Shown: positions 1 to 8,912 of the stretch, in pieces
Layout of the letters: the number at the start of each line of letters is the position of its first letter
How positions within the stretch are numbered: the stretch's first letter is position 1
NCBI RefSeq assembly: GCF_000294495.1
Contig: NC_018526.1
Span: 1,426,001 to 1,490,000 of the forward strand
Direction: 5' to 3'
DNA length: 64,000 bases
Origin: Streptococcus suis S735
GTDB taxonomy: Bacteria; Bacillota; Bacilli; Lactobacillales; Streptococcaceae
Notes under the pieces: generated by a model
What the model saw: only the letters and a program-made list of their open reading frames with translations
What the model was told of the DNA's origin: nothing
Databases searched by the model: none
Program-made: the position numbers and the translations under genes

Positions 1-543
1 ACAAGCTAGTACGTCTTCAAGACTAGCCTCCACCAATTTTTCACGTATAGAGCCCGTTTCCTTGCTTGCCTTGGCCAACCAATTTGTCAATCCCTTGTCA
101 GAAACCAGGCCTTGATAAACCTTGTCAGAAAAAATAGGAAACTTAGAAAAATGCTCTTGCTCCACAATTTCTAAAGCCTTTGTCAATTTGTCCTTGCCCT
201 CAAAAATAACCGGCTTAATTTTCTGGGTCTTTTGCAAATAGTCGGCAATGGTAATCGGTTCTTGGTACTGGGCTATCACTTTTTCCAAAACAGTGATCAA
301 TTCCTGCGAAGGTTGGGCTACTTCCTTCAAACCTGTTCGTTTCTCATGAACCATGAGATTACGCAACTGACGAGCCACATAGAGTTTATCCCAGTTCGCC
401 TCAACGGGATTATGTCGCGTCAATTCCTTTGCTTTGGTCAACATAGAGCCTACATCTGCATATTCCCCATCCGCAACACCGCACACCTTACGCAAGACCT
501 TATCCAAGTCATTGAATAACTCTAAAAAACGGGTTTCATTCAT
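1..543 (-). CDS. CBS-domain protein (3' end beyond window)
   Basis: My translation from the ATG at 543 stays open for 181 codons to the window edge, so the C-terminus is missing. Residues about 105-165 (motifs KPVIFEGKDKLTKALEI and FPIFSDKVYQGLVSD) look like one CBS repeat, a module that often binds adenine nucleotides. The N-terminal 90 residues are helical and charged. The start lies one base after the stop of the M42 peptidase gene, which implies co-transcription and translational coupling. The ligand and role are unknown. The start is secure from the coupling; the family call is moderately sure. Confidence 0.75.
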   Translation of the reverse strand, partial: MNETRFLELFNDLDKVLRKVCGVADGEYADVGSMLTKAKELTRHNPVEANWDKLYVARQLRNLMVHEKRTGLKEVAQPSQELITVLEKVIAQYQEPITIADYLQKTQKIKPVIFEGKDKLTKALEIVEQEHFSKFPIFSDKVYQGLVSDKGLTNWLAKASKETGSIREKLVEASLEDVLAC

Positions 544-544
544 C

Positions 545-1579
545 TTAATCTACCATTGCTGATTTCAAATAGGCATCTACCATCCGCTCAGTCGCAACTA
601 CAGAATCCAAATGCGTCCGTTCATAGGAATGGCTAGACTCAATGCCAGCACCAAGCAGTGCATGCTTGACATCTGCACCTGCTCGCATAGCTGCCGAAGC
701 ATCGGAACCATAGTAAGGATAAATATCCAGCTTATAAGGAATTCCATCTCTTTCAGCCAAGGCTATCAAGTGCTGACGAAGTTCATAATGGTAGGGACCT
801 GATCCGTCCTTGACACAGATAGAAACCGTGTACTCATCCGTCTGCTGGTCATCTCCCATTGCCCCCATATCGACTGCCAAATATTCAACCACCTGAGCAG
901 GAATGCTGGAGTTGGCACCGTAGCCAATCTCTTCATTGTTTGAAAAATAGAAATGTGTCGTATAAGGCAAGGTCGCTCCCTCTTCCTTATAGACCTTCAA
1001 TAGATGGAGCAAGATAGCTGCGGATACCTTATCATCCAAGTGACGACTCTTGATAAAGCCAGTTTCTGTCACGACGGTACGAGGATCAAAGGAGATAAAA
1101 TCTCCGACTTCAATACCTAAGGCCTGCGTCTCGTCCGCATTGGTCACTTTTTCGTCCAAACGAATTTCCATGTTGGTCTGATTGCGCTCAGCGGTACTGG
1201 CATCCCGATAGACATGGACAGAGGTCTGGTGCATGAGAATAGTACCTGTGAAAGTCTTGCCATTTTTAGCGCAATGAATTAAGCAGTTTTCTCCCTCAAT
1301 AGAAGGGTATCCAAATCCTCCCACCAAATCCATTTTGAGTCGGCCATCCGGTTTCACTGCACGAACCATGGCCCCCAGTGTGTCCAGGTGAGCAGTCACC
1401 ATACGGTGTTCCTGATCATTTTCCCCCGGAACTGTCACCAAAACACCACCTTTAGCGGTCTTACTAGCAACATAGCCGAAACTTTCAACCTCTGCCTTGA
1501 TATAATTCATAATATCCGTCGTAAAACCAGTTGGCGACGGAGTGTTGGTCAATGTAACAATGTAATCAAGTGTCTTCAT
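545..1579 (-). CDS. M42-family metallo-aminopeptidase (glutamyl aminopeptidase/FrvX-like)
   Basis: A 344-residue cytosolic co-catalytic metallopeptidase that trims N-terminal residues from peptides. Visible M42 signatures are the metal ligand His64 with Asp66 (TAHLDT), the bridging Asp182 (SRHLDDK), the Glu216/Glu217 pair (NNEEIGYGANSS) and a C-terminal His323 (RTHLDS). Length is normal for the family. An AAGGAGG ribosome site sits 5 bases before the ATG, and a TATAAT lies on this strand near 1600 in a short promoter region shared with birA. It is followed after one base by the CBS-domain gene. Substrate preference (Glu/Asp N-termini) is from family knowledge only. Confidence 0.9.
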   Translation of the reverse strand: MKTLDYIVTLTNTPSPTGFTTDIMNYIKAEVESFGYVASKTAKGGVLVTVPGENDQEHRMVTAHLDTLGAMVRAVKPDGRLKMDLVGGFGYPSIEGENCLIHCAKNGKTFTGTILMHQTSVHVYRDASTAERNQTNMEIRLDEKVTNADETQALGIEVGDFISFDPRTVVTETGFIKSRHLDDKVSAAILLHLLKVYKEEGATLPYTTHFYFSNNEEIGYGANSSIPAQVVEYLAVDMGAMGDDQQTDEYTVSICVKDGSGPYHYELRQHLIALAERDGIPYKLDIYPYYGSDASAAMRAGADVKHALLGAGIESSHSYERTHLDSVVATERMVDAYLKSAMVD

Positions 1580-1643
1580 GAAAACCTCCTTATTTAAAAC
1601 TATTATATCACGTTTTAGGTGATTTTTTTGCTATAATGAAGGT
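1580..1643. promoter_or_regulatory. Divergent promoter region, M42 peptidase / birA
   Basis: Only 64 bases separate the two start codons. On the plus strand TATAAT is at 1632-1637 with a TG one base upstream (extended -10), and the birA ATG begins six bases after it. On the minus strand a TATAAT lies near 1600 followed by AAGGAGG. The two promoters must overlap. The birA transcript would begin at or next to its ATG. Confidence 0.6.
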
Positions 1644-2600
1644 ATGAAAACCTATCAGAAAATATATCTCCTTTTAAAAGAGAGAGAGGATTATGTCAGC
1701 GGAGAAGATTTGGCACAGGAATTGGGCATTTCACGGACATCCATTTGGAAGGCCATTCGCCAGTTAGAAACGCATGGTTTAACTATTGAGGCTGCCCGTA
1801 ATCGTGGCTACAGATTAGCCGAAGGCGATTTACTCCTACCCGAATTAATCTCTCAGGAGCTTCAACTACCTGTCCATCTGAATATGGATAGCGACTCCAC
1901 CCAGCTAGATGCCAAACAAGGTATTGAATCAGGTCATACTAGTCCTGCCCTATATCTAGCTCCCTATCAGAATAAAGCCAAGGGACGATTTGGGAGACCC
2001 TTTTATGCCTCCAAGTCAGGTGGTATTTATATGTCGCTTCGTCTCTCTCCCAATGTTCCATTTCTAGAATTTAAGCCCTACACCATTTTAGCTGCAGCTG
2101 CTGTTGTGAAGGCCATTCAATCTCTTTGCGACTTGGACGTCCAAATCAAGTGGGTCAATGACATCTATCTCGGACACAAAAAGGTCGCTGGCATCCTCAC
2201 TGAGGCTATCTCTTCCATGGAAAACCAACGGGTAACCGATGTCATTATCGGTGTCGGCATCAATGTCCGCATAGACGATTTCCCTAAGGAATTACAACAA
2301 TCTGCAGGAAATCTTTTCGAGGAACAACCACCATTTACCCGCAACCAACTCATTACTGCCATCTGGAAAGCCTTCTTAGAAACCGATGAGAAGGAACTAA
2401 TTGCCCTTTACAAAGAAAAATCACTTGTCGTTGGCCAACAAGTGAGCTTTGTAGAAAATCAAGTTGAATTTAAGGGTACTGCCATCGCTGTTACTGATAC
2501 AGGAAACCTGGTTATCCAGTTAGATAACGGCAAAGCAAAAATTATCTCCAGCGGAGAAATCAGCCTTACTTCTTGGTCTGCTTCTCCACCAAACGAATAA
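1644..2600 (+). CDS. birA: Bifunctional biotin-[acetyl-CoA-carboxylase] ligase / biotin repressor BirA
   Basis: This 318-residue protein activates biotin to biotinyl-AMP and transfers it to the biotin carrier protein of acetyl-CoA carboxylase. Residues 1-60 form a winged helix-turn-helix (LAQELGISRTSIWKAI), so it can also act as a biotin-responsive repressor. The biotinyl-AMP loop is KGRFGRP at 113-119, a relaxed form of the GRGRRGR motif, followed by KWVNDI at 169-174. The SH3-like C-terminal domain is present. The 3' end overlaps the convergent DUF3272 gene by 35 bases. No biotin operon is nearby. Confidence 0.92.
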   Translation: MKTYQKIYLLLKEREDYVSGEDLAQELGISRTSIWKAIRQLETHGLTIEAARNRGYRLAEGDLLLPELISQELQLPVHLNMDSDSTQLDAKQGIESGHTSPALYLAPYQNKAKGRFGRPFYASKSGGIYMSLRLSPNVPFLEFKPYTILAAAAVVKAIQSLCDLDVQIKWVNDIYLGHKKVAGILTEAISSMENQRVTDVIIGVGINVRIDDFPKELQQSAGNLFEEQPPFTRNQLITAIWKAFLETDEKELIALYKEKSLVVGQQVSFVENQVEFKGTAIAVTDTGNLVIQLDNGKAKIISSGEISLTSWSASPPNE

Positions 2601-2754
2601 ATTTAGTCACCTTGTAAGCAAAATGAAGATTCCGATAGGCGATAAAGGCGTAGATACCTGCAATCAAGAAATCTCCTGTCAAAATCGATGCATTCATAAA
2701 ATAAACAGCTAAAATAGTTGTAATGGCTAAAAAAAGAAATTGTGGAAGTTTCAT
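2566..2754 (-). CDS. Small membrane protein, DUF3272-like
   Basis: A 62-residue protein with two hydrophobic segments (about 5-22 and 25-42) and a basic C-terminal tail ending in EKQTKK. It resembles the small streptococcal DUF3272 family, whose function is unknown. It converges on birA and overlaps its last 35 bases. A hairpin at 2770-2798 lies just upstream. I keep it as a gene because of the family resemblance and clean membrane topology; its role is not inferred. Confidence 0.65.
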   Translation of the reverse strand: MKLPQFLFLAITTILAVYFMNASILTGDFLIAGIYAFIAYRNLHFAYKVTKFIRLVEKQTKK

Positions 2755-2769
2755 AAAATAGATTATACC

Positions 2770-2860
2770 AAAAATTCAGTCAACTGGCTGAATTTTTATA
2801 TGCTTTCTTGATAGGTTTCGATTCTTTTCTAAACAAGAAAACACCAATCTAATTGGTGCT
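2770..2860 (-). terminator. Two hairpins downstream of dnaX
   Basis: The inverted repeat CACCAAT-TAG-ATTGGTG at 2841-2858 is followed on the minus strand by a T-rich tract and fits an intrinsic terminator for dnaX. A second hairpin at 2770-2798 (AAAATTCAG/CTGAATTTT) is symmetrical in A/T and could end transcription in either direction. A shorter inverted repeat (ATCAGTC/GACTGAT) lies near 2925-2943. Confidence 0.6.
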
Positions 2861-2948
2861 TTCTTAAGGAGATATGAAAAATATTTAGGATTGAATATAG
2901 TATAAAATATCTATCAAAACTATTCATCAGTCTTAGGACTGATATTTT

Positions 2949-4616
2949 CTAATCATTTCTAATCTCAACTGTATCTGCGAGAAAGCCAAATTCTTCTGGG
3001 ACTGGACTGGCTTCTTTTTCGATTTCCTGTGTCTTTTGCCCTTTTGCTTTCGCCGAAAATTCAGCACGAATACTTACCCAATCTTCCTGAGCAATAGCTA
3101 AAATCTGTGGGGAAAAACCAGCTGCCTTGCTGAGAATATTTCCAAACATGGTATTGAGATTGTCACGCTTCATCGTCTGTTCAGCATTAAGCGGAGAATC
3201 AAAGGCTAGAATCGCATGATTTTCATTGGCAGCAACTGGCTGGGAACCAACCAACAAGGCACGATCTGCACCTGACAGACTCTCGATAATTTCTCCCCAA
3301 GCATTCTGCAAGCGAGTCAAATTTTCACGCGCCAAGGTTGGATTTTCCATAGCTTCCTGCAAAATAGCATGAACCTTGCTGGTATCCAATCGGTACTTCT
3401 TCGGAGCCTGCGGCTTGCGTGAAACTGGCTTAACAGCACTTGGTTGACTAGATAATTGACTTAGTTGTTTCTGTAAATCCGCAACTTGTTGTTGCAGACT
3501 GGCTAGTTGCCCCAGTAAATCAGCTGGCAGCTCTGCCATTGCCTCCGAAGGAGAACTATCTTCAGCCAAACGAATGGTCATCATTTCAGCGTAAATCTTG
3601 GGTTGAGGACTGGACTTGATGTCCGCCAAACCCCTGGTCACCATCTCTATCATGGTAAAAATCCGTGCCTGCTCAAGAGCTAGATTTTCTGAAAAAACTG
3701 TTGTTAAATGCGTATCCTCTCCACCCGTCTGCACGATAAGGACATCTCTCAAATAGTGCAAAAGATCTGTCGCAAAACGGCTCATACTCTTTCCTTGGTC
3801 AAACAAGGTTTGTAGATGCTGGAGAGCTGTGACACTATCCCCTTGACGCAGACTTGCCACATAGTCATCCAAGGCACGCAAGCTGATAGAACCCGTAATT
3901 TCCTCAGCAATTTCCAAGGTCACTTGCTGGTCCTGACTAAGGCTGAGAGCCTGATCCAAAATAGATAGGGCATCCCGCATCCCTCCTTCTGCCCGACGCG
4001 CAATGATTGTCAGAGCCTGTTCGTCAAAGATTAGCCCTTCCTTGGTTAAAATTGCAGCCAAGTGCTCCTGAATGTCCGTCACCTTGATGGACTTAAATTC
4101 AAATCGTTGCACCCTTGACAGAATGGTAGCAGGAATCTTGTGCAATTCCGTCGTTGCTAGAATAAAGACCACATTTTCAGTCGGTTCTTCCAAGGTCTTC
4201 AAGAGGGCGTTGAAGGCTCCAGTAGACAGCATGTGAACCTCGTCGATGATATAGACCTTATAGGTCGCAAGACTAGGTGCATAGGTCGATTTATCACGAA
4301 TATCACGAATCTCATCCACACCATTGTTGGAAGCCGCATCAATCTCAATCACATCTTCCAGGCTACCTTCCGTAATGGCCTGACAGATATAACAATCGTT
4401 ACAAGGCTCGCCTCCAACCTGATTAGGACAGTTCATGGCCTTGGCAAAAATCTTAGCTGCCGATGTCTTACCCGTACCACGAGGACCTGAAAAGAGATAG
4501 GCATGACTGATTTTCCCTTGTTCAATGGCCTGTTTGAGTGTGGTCGCAACCACCTCCTGCCCCACCATCTCCCCAAAGGTCTGGCTTCGGTACTTCCTAT
4601 ATAAAGCTTGGTACAT
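2949..4616 (-). CDS. dnaX: DNA polymerase III subunit gamma/tau
   Basis: This 555-residue clamp-loader ATPase loads the sliding clamp and links the replicative polymerases. It has a Walker A GPRGTGKTS at 44-52, a zinc module with Cys63, Cys72, Cys75 and Cys78, Walker B DEVH at 125-128, and the sensor-1 region FILATTELHKIPATILSR. A coiled region of Gln/Leu repeats (about 375-400) precedes the tau-like C-terminal domain. No A-rich slippery heptamer of the E. coli kind stood out. The stop shares one base with the start of the downstream GAF gene, so the two are coupled. Confidence 0.95.
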   Translation of the reverse strand: MYQALYRKYRSQTFGEMVGQEVVATTLKQAIEQGKISHAYLFSGPRGTGKTSAAKIFAKAMNCPNQVGGEPCNDCYICQAITEGSLEDVIEIDAASNNGVDEIRDIRDKSTYAPSLATYKVYIIDEVHMLSTGAFNALLKTLEEPTENVVFILATTELHKIPATILSRVQRFEFKSIKVTDIQEHLAAILTKEGLIFDEQALTIIARRAEGGMRDALSILDQALSLSQDQQVTLEIAEEITGSISLRALDDYVASLRQGDSVTALQHLQTLFDQGKSMSRFATDLLHYLRDVLIVQTGGEDTHLTTVFSENLALEQARIFTMIEMVTRGLADIKSSPQPKIYAEMMTIRLAEDSSPSEAMAELPADLLGQLASLQQQVADLQKQLSQLSSQPSAVKPVSRKPQAPKKYRLDTSKVHAILQEAMENPTLARENLTRLQNAWGEIIESLSGADRALLVGSQPVAANENHAILAFDSPLNAEQTMKRDNLNTMFGNILSKAAGFSPQILAIAQEDWVSIRAEFSAKAKGQKTQEIEKEASPVPEEFGFLADTVEIRND

Positions 4617-5113
4617 TAGCGTTTTTCTCCAAACATAGCAAAATTCCAGTCCGTCTTCTCAACCAAGAGAGCAACGAACTTTTCCAGATAGTCTTGGTCA
4701 ATCGTATCATAATCAGCTACCAATCTCGAATCCAAGTCCAAAACGCCCAGCAACTGGTCGTTTTTCACCATTGGCACAACGATTTCTGATAGGGCTGTCG
4801 CATCGCAGGAAATATAGTTATCATGTAGACGAACATCGTCTACGAGAATAGTCTGGCGCTTAGCTGCAACCTCACCGCAGACACCCTTTCCAAGTGCAAT
4901 ATGAACACAGGAAACGCCCCCCTGAAAAGGCCCCAAAATCAATTCACTACCATCATACAAGTAAAATCCTGTAAAGACAGAGTTTGGTAGAGCTTGATTG
5001 AGCAAAGCAGAAGCATTTGATAGATTGGCTAAAGCATTGGTTTCCCCATCAAGAAGAGCTTCCAATTGAGCCAACAATAATTGATAGTTTGAAATTTTTT
5101 CTTGTTTTGTCAT
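4616..5113 (-). CDS. Free methionine-R-sulfoxide reductase (GAF domain)
   Basis: A 165-residue single-GAF-domain protein of the fRMsr type, which reduces free L-methionine-R-sulfoxide with thioredoxin. The family signature is complete: GPFQGGVSC with Cys69, GKGVCGE with Cys79, and [14 protein letters not shown] with Cys103, followed by the GVLDLDS strand. Cys103 corresponds to the catalytic cysteine and the others to resolving cysteines. It lies upstream of dnaX in the same transcript and overlaps it by one base, an arrangement I recall from other streptococci. Function rests on the motif. Confidence 0.85.
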   Translation of the reverse strand: MTKQEKISNYQLLLAQLEALLDGETNALANLSNASALLNQALPNSVFTGFYLYDGSELILGPFQGGVSCVHIALGKGVCGEVAAKRQTILVDDVRLHDNYISCDATALSEIVVPMVKNDQLLGVLDLDSRLVADYDTIDQDYLEKFVALLVEKTDWNFAMFGEKR

Positions 5114-5177
5114 AGGAACATTATAGCATAGTTAAGCCGACTTTTATAGTCCGAGCGATAAAGAAAAAGGCTTGCGC

Positions 5178-5459
5178 CTATTTCCACATCCAGTACATAA
5201 TCACTGCATCAATCAATACCCCTATAGCCCAGGCTAGTTGAAAATACTTTTTCTGTGTCTTATGCCGAAAATGGGTTCCACCTGCCCAGGCACCCAGCCC
5301 GCCACCAAAATAGGACATGAGTAATAAGGTCTTTTCTGAAATCCGATAGGCGTTTTTTCTTGCCTTCCCTTTATCCATACCATAGGTAATGAAGACAAGT
5401 AAATTCCAAACTACTAGCGCCATACTAACCATCTGTTTGATTGACATACATTCCTCCAA
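5178..5459 (-). CDS. DUF1294-family membrane protein
   Basis: A 93-residue protein with a first membrane helix at about 9-26, a basic loop (DKGKARKNAYRISEKTLL), a Gly-rich hydrophobic segment (SYFGGGLGAWAG), then the FRHKTQKKYF motif and a last helix. The RISE-TLL, GG-GAW and HKT-K order is typical of DUF1294 proteins of unknown function. A GGAGG site precedes the ATG. It stands alone between the GAF-domain gene and the padR-like gene. Confidence 0.75.
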   Translation of the reverse strand: MEECMSIKQMVSMALVVWNLLVFITYGMDKGKARKNAYRISEKTLLLMSYFGGGLGAWAGGTHFRHKTQKKYFQLAWAIGVLIDAVIMYWMWK

Positions 5460-5534
5460 TTAAGTCACATTTCTTCTTACTCTAACATAATCCAAAACAG
5501 GACACAAGGAAAAACGATTCGGAAATCCGAATCG

Positions 5535-6074
5535 TTACATTTCTGCCAGTGTATCCTCTAACCATTTGAGCTGGGCACGGTTGCGTTCAATAGCCCGTGT
5601 CAAAATCAAATAGTGTCCATAATTGTCTTGGATACTTTCCTTGGTTGAGAACAGCTCAACTTTACGACTGTCTAGGTGTTTTAAGTGCTTGGTGACTAGT
5701 TCAATTTGACTCTGCAACAAACCAGGAATCCGTGGGTCATCCTTTTCACGGATAAAAAACATCTTGATTGAAAACAAGTTTTTTTGCTGAGGCGTTTCTT
5801 CATTTGGAATGGATAGCCATTCGTCTAAAATCTGACGACCAGTAGCCGTCATCGCATACTGCTTTTCCTTTTCATTTCCAGGTACTGCATGACAAGTAAT
5901 CAATTCTTCCTTGGTCATACGTTTTAATTCTGGATAGACTTGGCTATGGGCAACCTGCCAAAATTCGCCTAAATCACGTTGAACATAGTCGGTAATCTGC
6001 TTGCCAGTTACCATTTGACCGCTAGCACCCATAATCCCTAATATGATATGAGGTAATATTCTTTGCTTCGGCAT
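5535..6074 (-). CDS. PadR-family transcriptional regulator
   Basis: A 179-residue protein with an N-terminal PadR-type winged helix (ILGIMGASGQMVTGKQI, then WQVAHSQVYPELKRM as the recognition helix) and a C-terminal helical dimerisation domain of the Vir_act_alpha_C type. I chose the ATG at 6074 over a GTG at 6083 because it lies one base after the udk stop and has a purine-rich site upstream. It is co-transcribed with udk. PadR proteins usually repress detoxification or efflux genes, but no obvious target sits next to it. Confidence 0.85.
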   Translation of the reverse strand: MPKQRILPHIILGIMGASGQMVTGKQITDYVQRDLGEFWQVAHSQVYPELKRMTKEELITCHAVPGNEKEKQYAMTATGRQILDEWLSIPNEETPQQKNLFSIKMFFIREKDDPRIPGLLQSQIELVTKHLKHLDSRKVELFSTKESIQDNYGHYLILTRAIERNRAQLKWLEDTLAEM

Positions 6075-6075
6075 C

Positions 6076-6705
6076 TTAACCACGCTCTCTTAATATACTC
6101 TCCACCTTGGTGTTAATCAAGTCGATGGCTACAACGTTGCTGACGCCTTCAGGAATGACGATATCTGCATAGCACTTGGTTGGCTCGATAAACTGGTGAT
6201 ACATTGGTTTCACCACCGAGGTGTACTGCTCAATGATACTATCTAAGCTACGGCCACGCTCTTCCATGTCTCTCTTAATGCGGCGAATGATACGAATATC
6301 GTCATCAGTATCAACGAATATCTTAATATCCATTAAATCCCGCAACCGTTTGTCTTCCAATACTAAAATACCTTCCACAATAAATACATCTTGTGGTTCC
6401 TGACGATAGGTCTTCTCTGAACGTGTGTGCTGAGTGTAATCATAAATCGGAATATCCACTGAACGTCCTGCTAATAGCTCACTGATATGATAAATCATCA
6501 AATCCGTATCAAAAGCCAGTGGATGGTCATAATTGGTCAGTATCCGTTCTTCAAAGGTCAGGTGAGACTGATTCTTATAATAAGAATCGTGTTCAATCAT
6601 AGATATACGAGCATTTGGGAAATTATCCAGAATGGCACGTGACACACTTGTCTTGCCACCCCCAGATCCGCCGGTTACGCCAATAATAATGGGTTTCTGA
6701 GTCAT
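6076..6705 (-). CDS. udk: Uridine kinase
   Basis: This roughly 209-residue cytosolic kinase phosphorylates uridine and cytidine for pyrimidine salvage. The P-loop [12 protein letters not shown] is near the N-terminus, followed by [16 protein letters not shown] and [18 protein letters not shown], all typical of Udk. Three consecutive ATG codons occur at 6703-6711. The third has the best spacing (six bases) from AAGGAG, so I start there. padR follows one base after the stop. Confidence 0.93.
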   Translation of the reverse strand: MTQKPIIIGVTGGSGGGKTSVSRAILDNFPNARISMIEHDSYYKNQSHLTFEERILTNYDHPLAFDTDLMIYHISELLAGRSVDIPIYDYTQHTRSEKTYRQEPQDVFIVEGILVLEDKRLRDLMDIKIFVDTDDDIRIIRRIKRDMEERGRSLDSIIEQYTSVVKPMYHQFIEPTKCYADIVIPEGVSNVVAIDLINTKVESILRERG

Positions 6706-6787
6706 CATCATCTCCTTCTATTTTCAATACTATTTTACCATGAAACATGGTATAATGAAAAGGATAACACAAAAGAAATGAGAATTT

Positions 6788-7774
6788 ATGCTTAATTTTG
6801 GTATTGTTGGCACCTCAGACATCTCTCATCGTTTTATAGAGGCAGCCCATTTAAGTGGACATTATCAGCTACAGGCTGTTTTCTCCCGTAGACTAGAAAC
6901 TGCTGCTGCCTTTTCAGAGCAGTATGAAGGAGTCGATTTATACACAGAATGGGTAAAATTTCTTTCTGCTCCCATTGATGTTGTCTATATTGCCAGTCCA
7001 AATGCCCTGCACTTTGAACAGGCAAAAGCTGTTCTAGCTGCTGGTAAACATGCTATTGTTGAGAAACCCATGGTTTCTACACCTCAGGAATTAGAACAAT
7101 TGCGTCGCGTTGCCCAAGAAAATAATGTTTTCCTCTTTGAGGCTGCTCGAAACTATCACGAACAAGCTCAAGCCATTATCCGTGAATTTTTGACGGATAA
7201 AACGATTTTAGGTGGTTCATTTGGGTATGCCAAGTATTCTTCTAAGATGCCTGAATTGTTAGCTGGGCAAATGCCAAATATCTTTTCAACTGATTTTTCC
7301 GGTGGTGCTCTCATGGATTTTGGTGTCTATACGCTCTACGCCGCTATCGGCATTTTGGGAACTCCCAGAACGGCCCGCTATGTAGCACAACAGCTACCTT
7401 TTGGTATTGACTTAAACGGTTCGGGACAACTCATTTATGACAACTATATCGTCCACATTCAAGCATGAAAAAATATTACAAGCAATCTAGCGAGCGAAAT
7501 CTATACAAATGATGGAACACTAACACTCAACGCATGCCAGCATATCAGCTCCGCTATTTTCACAAAACATGACGGAGAGCAAATTGTTTTACCAATCCAA
7601 GCGGCCCAGCATCCTATGCTCGAAGAAGTGTTAGAAATTGCACAGGCAATCAAGCAACAAAACCGCAAGCTTGTGGACCAGTGGCTGGCTGTGGCAGAAA
7701 GCGTCCATCAAACACTTTACACCATGCGTCAAGACGCAGGAATAATCTTTAAGGCGGATAACAATGAAATCTAA
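6788..7774 (+). pseudogene. Gfo/Idh/MocA-family oxidoreductase interrupted by an in-frame TGA
   Basis: Residues 1-226 show an N-terminal NAD(P)-binding Rossmann fold (FGIVGTSDISHRF), the EKPMV motif (VYIASPNALHF upstream of it) and the start of the C-terminal substrate domain. TGA at 7466-7468 then stops translation. The same frame continues without another stop for about 101 codons to TAA at 7772-7774, and the tail (EIYTNDGTLTL ... HPMLEEVLEIAQAI) reads as the normal end of this family. A single G-to-T change in a glycine codon would explain the stop. The restored length of about 328 residues is normal. The ancestral end overlaps the helicase start by 11 bases. The substrate is unknown. Confidence 0.85.
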
Positions 7775-8846
7775 ATTTCCCTCCAGCTGGACGGACCAGC
7801 TTACCCTACTTGGCTTTGAGGACTTTACTCCTATCCAAGTCCAGGCCTTTGAGCCTATTGCAAACGGCAAGTCCCTTCTAGCTATCAGCCCAACAGGCAC
7901 AGGAAAAACCCTTGCCTACCTCTGGCCTAGCCTATTAGCCCTAACTCCTAAAAAAGCCCAACAATTGCTCATCCTCGCACCCAATACAGAGCTGGCTGGT
8001 CAAATATTTGAGGTTTGTAAGACTTGGTCGGAGACAATTGGGTTGACTGCTCAACTATTCTTGTCTGGTTCCAGTCAAAAACGCCAGATTGAGCGACTAA
8101 AAAAAGGACCAGAAATCCTGATTGGAACACCTGGTCGTATTTTCGAGTTGATTAAATTGAAAAAAATCAAGATGATGAATATCAACACCATCGTCCTAGA
8201 TGAGTTTGATCAGCTGTTCTCCGATTCTCAATATCAGTTTGTCGAAAAGATTATCAACTATGTGCCTCGTGACCACCAGTTAATCTACATGAGTGCAACA
8301 GCTAAATTTGACCGTCAAAAAATTGCTGAAGACATTGAAAGCATTGATTTATCTGAGCAGAAATTGGATAATATCCAACATTGCTATATGATGGTAGATA
8401 AGCGTGAACGTTTGGAAACTCTACGTAAGTTTGCCAATATCCCTGATTTTCGTGCTCTTGCATTTTTTAACAGCCTATCAGACCTTGGTGCAAGCGAAGA
8501 TAAACTACTCTATAATGGTGTGAATGCAGTTTCATTGGTTTCTGATGTCAACGTAAAATTCCGCAAGGTCATCATCGAACGTTTCAAGAATCACGAACTC
8601 AATCTTCTACTTGCTACAGATATGGTCGCACGTGGTATTGATATTGATAACTTAGAATGTGTCCTCAACTTTGAAGTTCCTTTTGACCAAGAAGCCTACA
8701 CTCATCGTTCTGGACGTACTGGACGCATGGGCAAGGAAGGTCTTGTCATCACTCTAGTATCTAGTCCTAGCGAACTAAAACAATTGAAAAAGTATGCCTC
8801 CGTCCAAGAAGTCATTCTCAAGAATCAAGAGCTCTACAAAATATAA
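7764..8846 (+). CDS. DEAD/DEAH-box RNA helicase
   Basis: A 360-residue two-domain RNA helicase. The Q motif is FTPIQ at 21-25 and Walker A is SPTGTGKT at about 42-49. A GTPGRI motif follows, Walker B is the variant LDEFD, and motif III is MSATA. Domain two has ARGIDI and HRSGRTGRMG. It is shorter than CshA/CshB because there is no C-terminal extension. It begins inside the ancestral 3' end of the broken oxidoreductase gene, so it was probably read from that transcript. The likely role is RNA remodelling; no specific target can be named. Confidence 0.9.
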   Translation: MKSKFPSSWTDQLTLLGFEDFTPIQVQAFEPIANGKSLLAISPTGTGKTLAYLWPSLLALTPKKAQQLLILAPNTELAGQIFEVCKTWSETIGLTAQLFLSGSSQKRQIERLKKGPEILIGTPGRIFELIKLKKIKMMNINTIVLDEFDQLFSDSQYQFVEKIINYVPRDHQLIYMSATAKFDRQKIAEDIESIDLSEQKLDNIQHCYMMVDKRERLETLRKFANIPDFRALAFFNSLSDLGASEDKLLYNGVNAVSLVSDVNVKFRKVIIERFKNHELNLLLATDMVARGIDIDNLECVLNFEVPFDQEAYTHRSGRTGRMGKEGLVITLVSSPSELKQLKKYASVQEVILKNQELYKI

Positions 8847-8858
8847 TGAACAATATAC

Positions 8859-8906
8859 AAAAGGCTTAGAACCAGTGTTTCTACTAACATGATTCTAAGC
8901 CTTTTA
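8859..8906. terminator. Bidirectional terminator, helicase / pgdA
   Basis: A long inverted repeat, AAAAGGCTTAGAA against TTCTAAGCCTTTT, lies between two convergent genes and has T-runs in both directions. Confidence 0.85.
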
Positions 8907-8912
8907 TCATTC

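Noticed and set aside
2949..4616. Programmed frameshift in dnaX producing gamma
   Set aside because: No A-rich slippery heptamer with a downstream stem stood out; a single product is the simpler reading.
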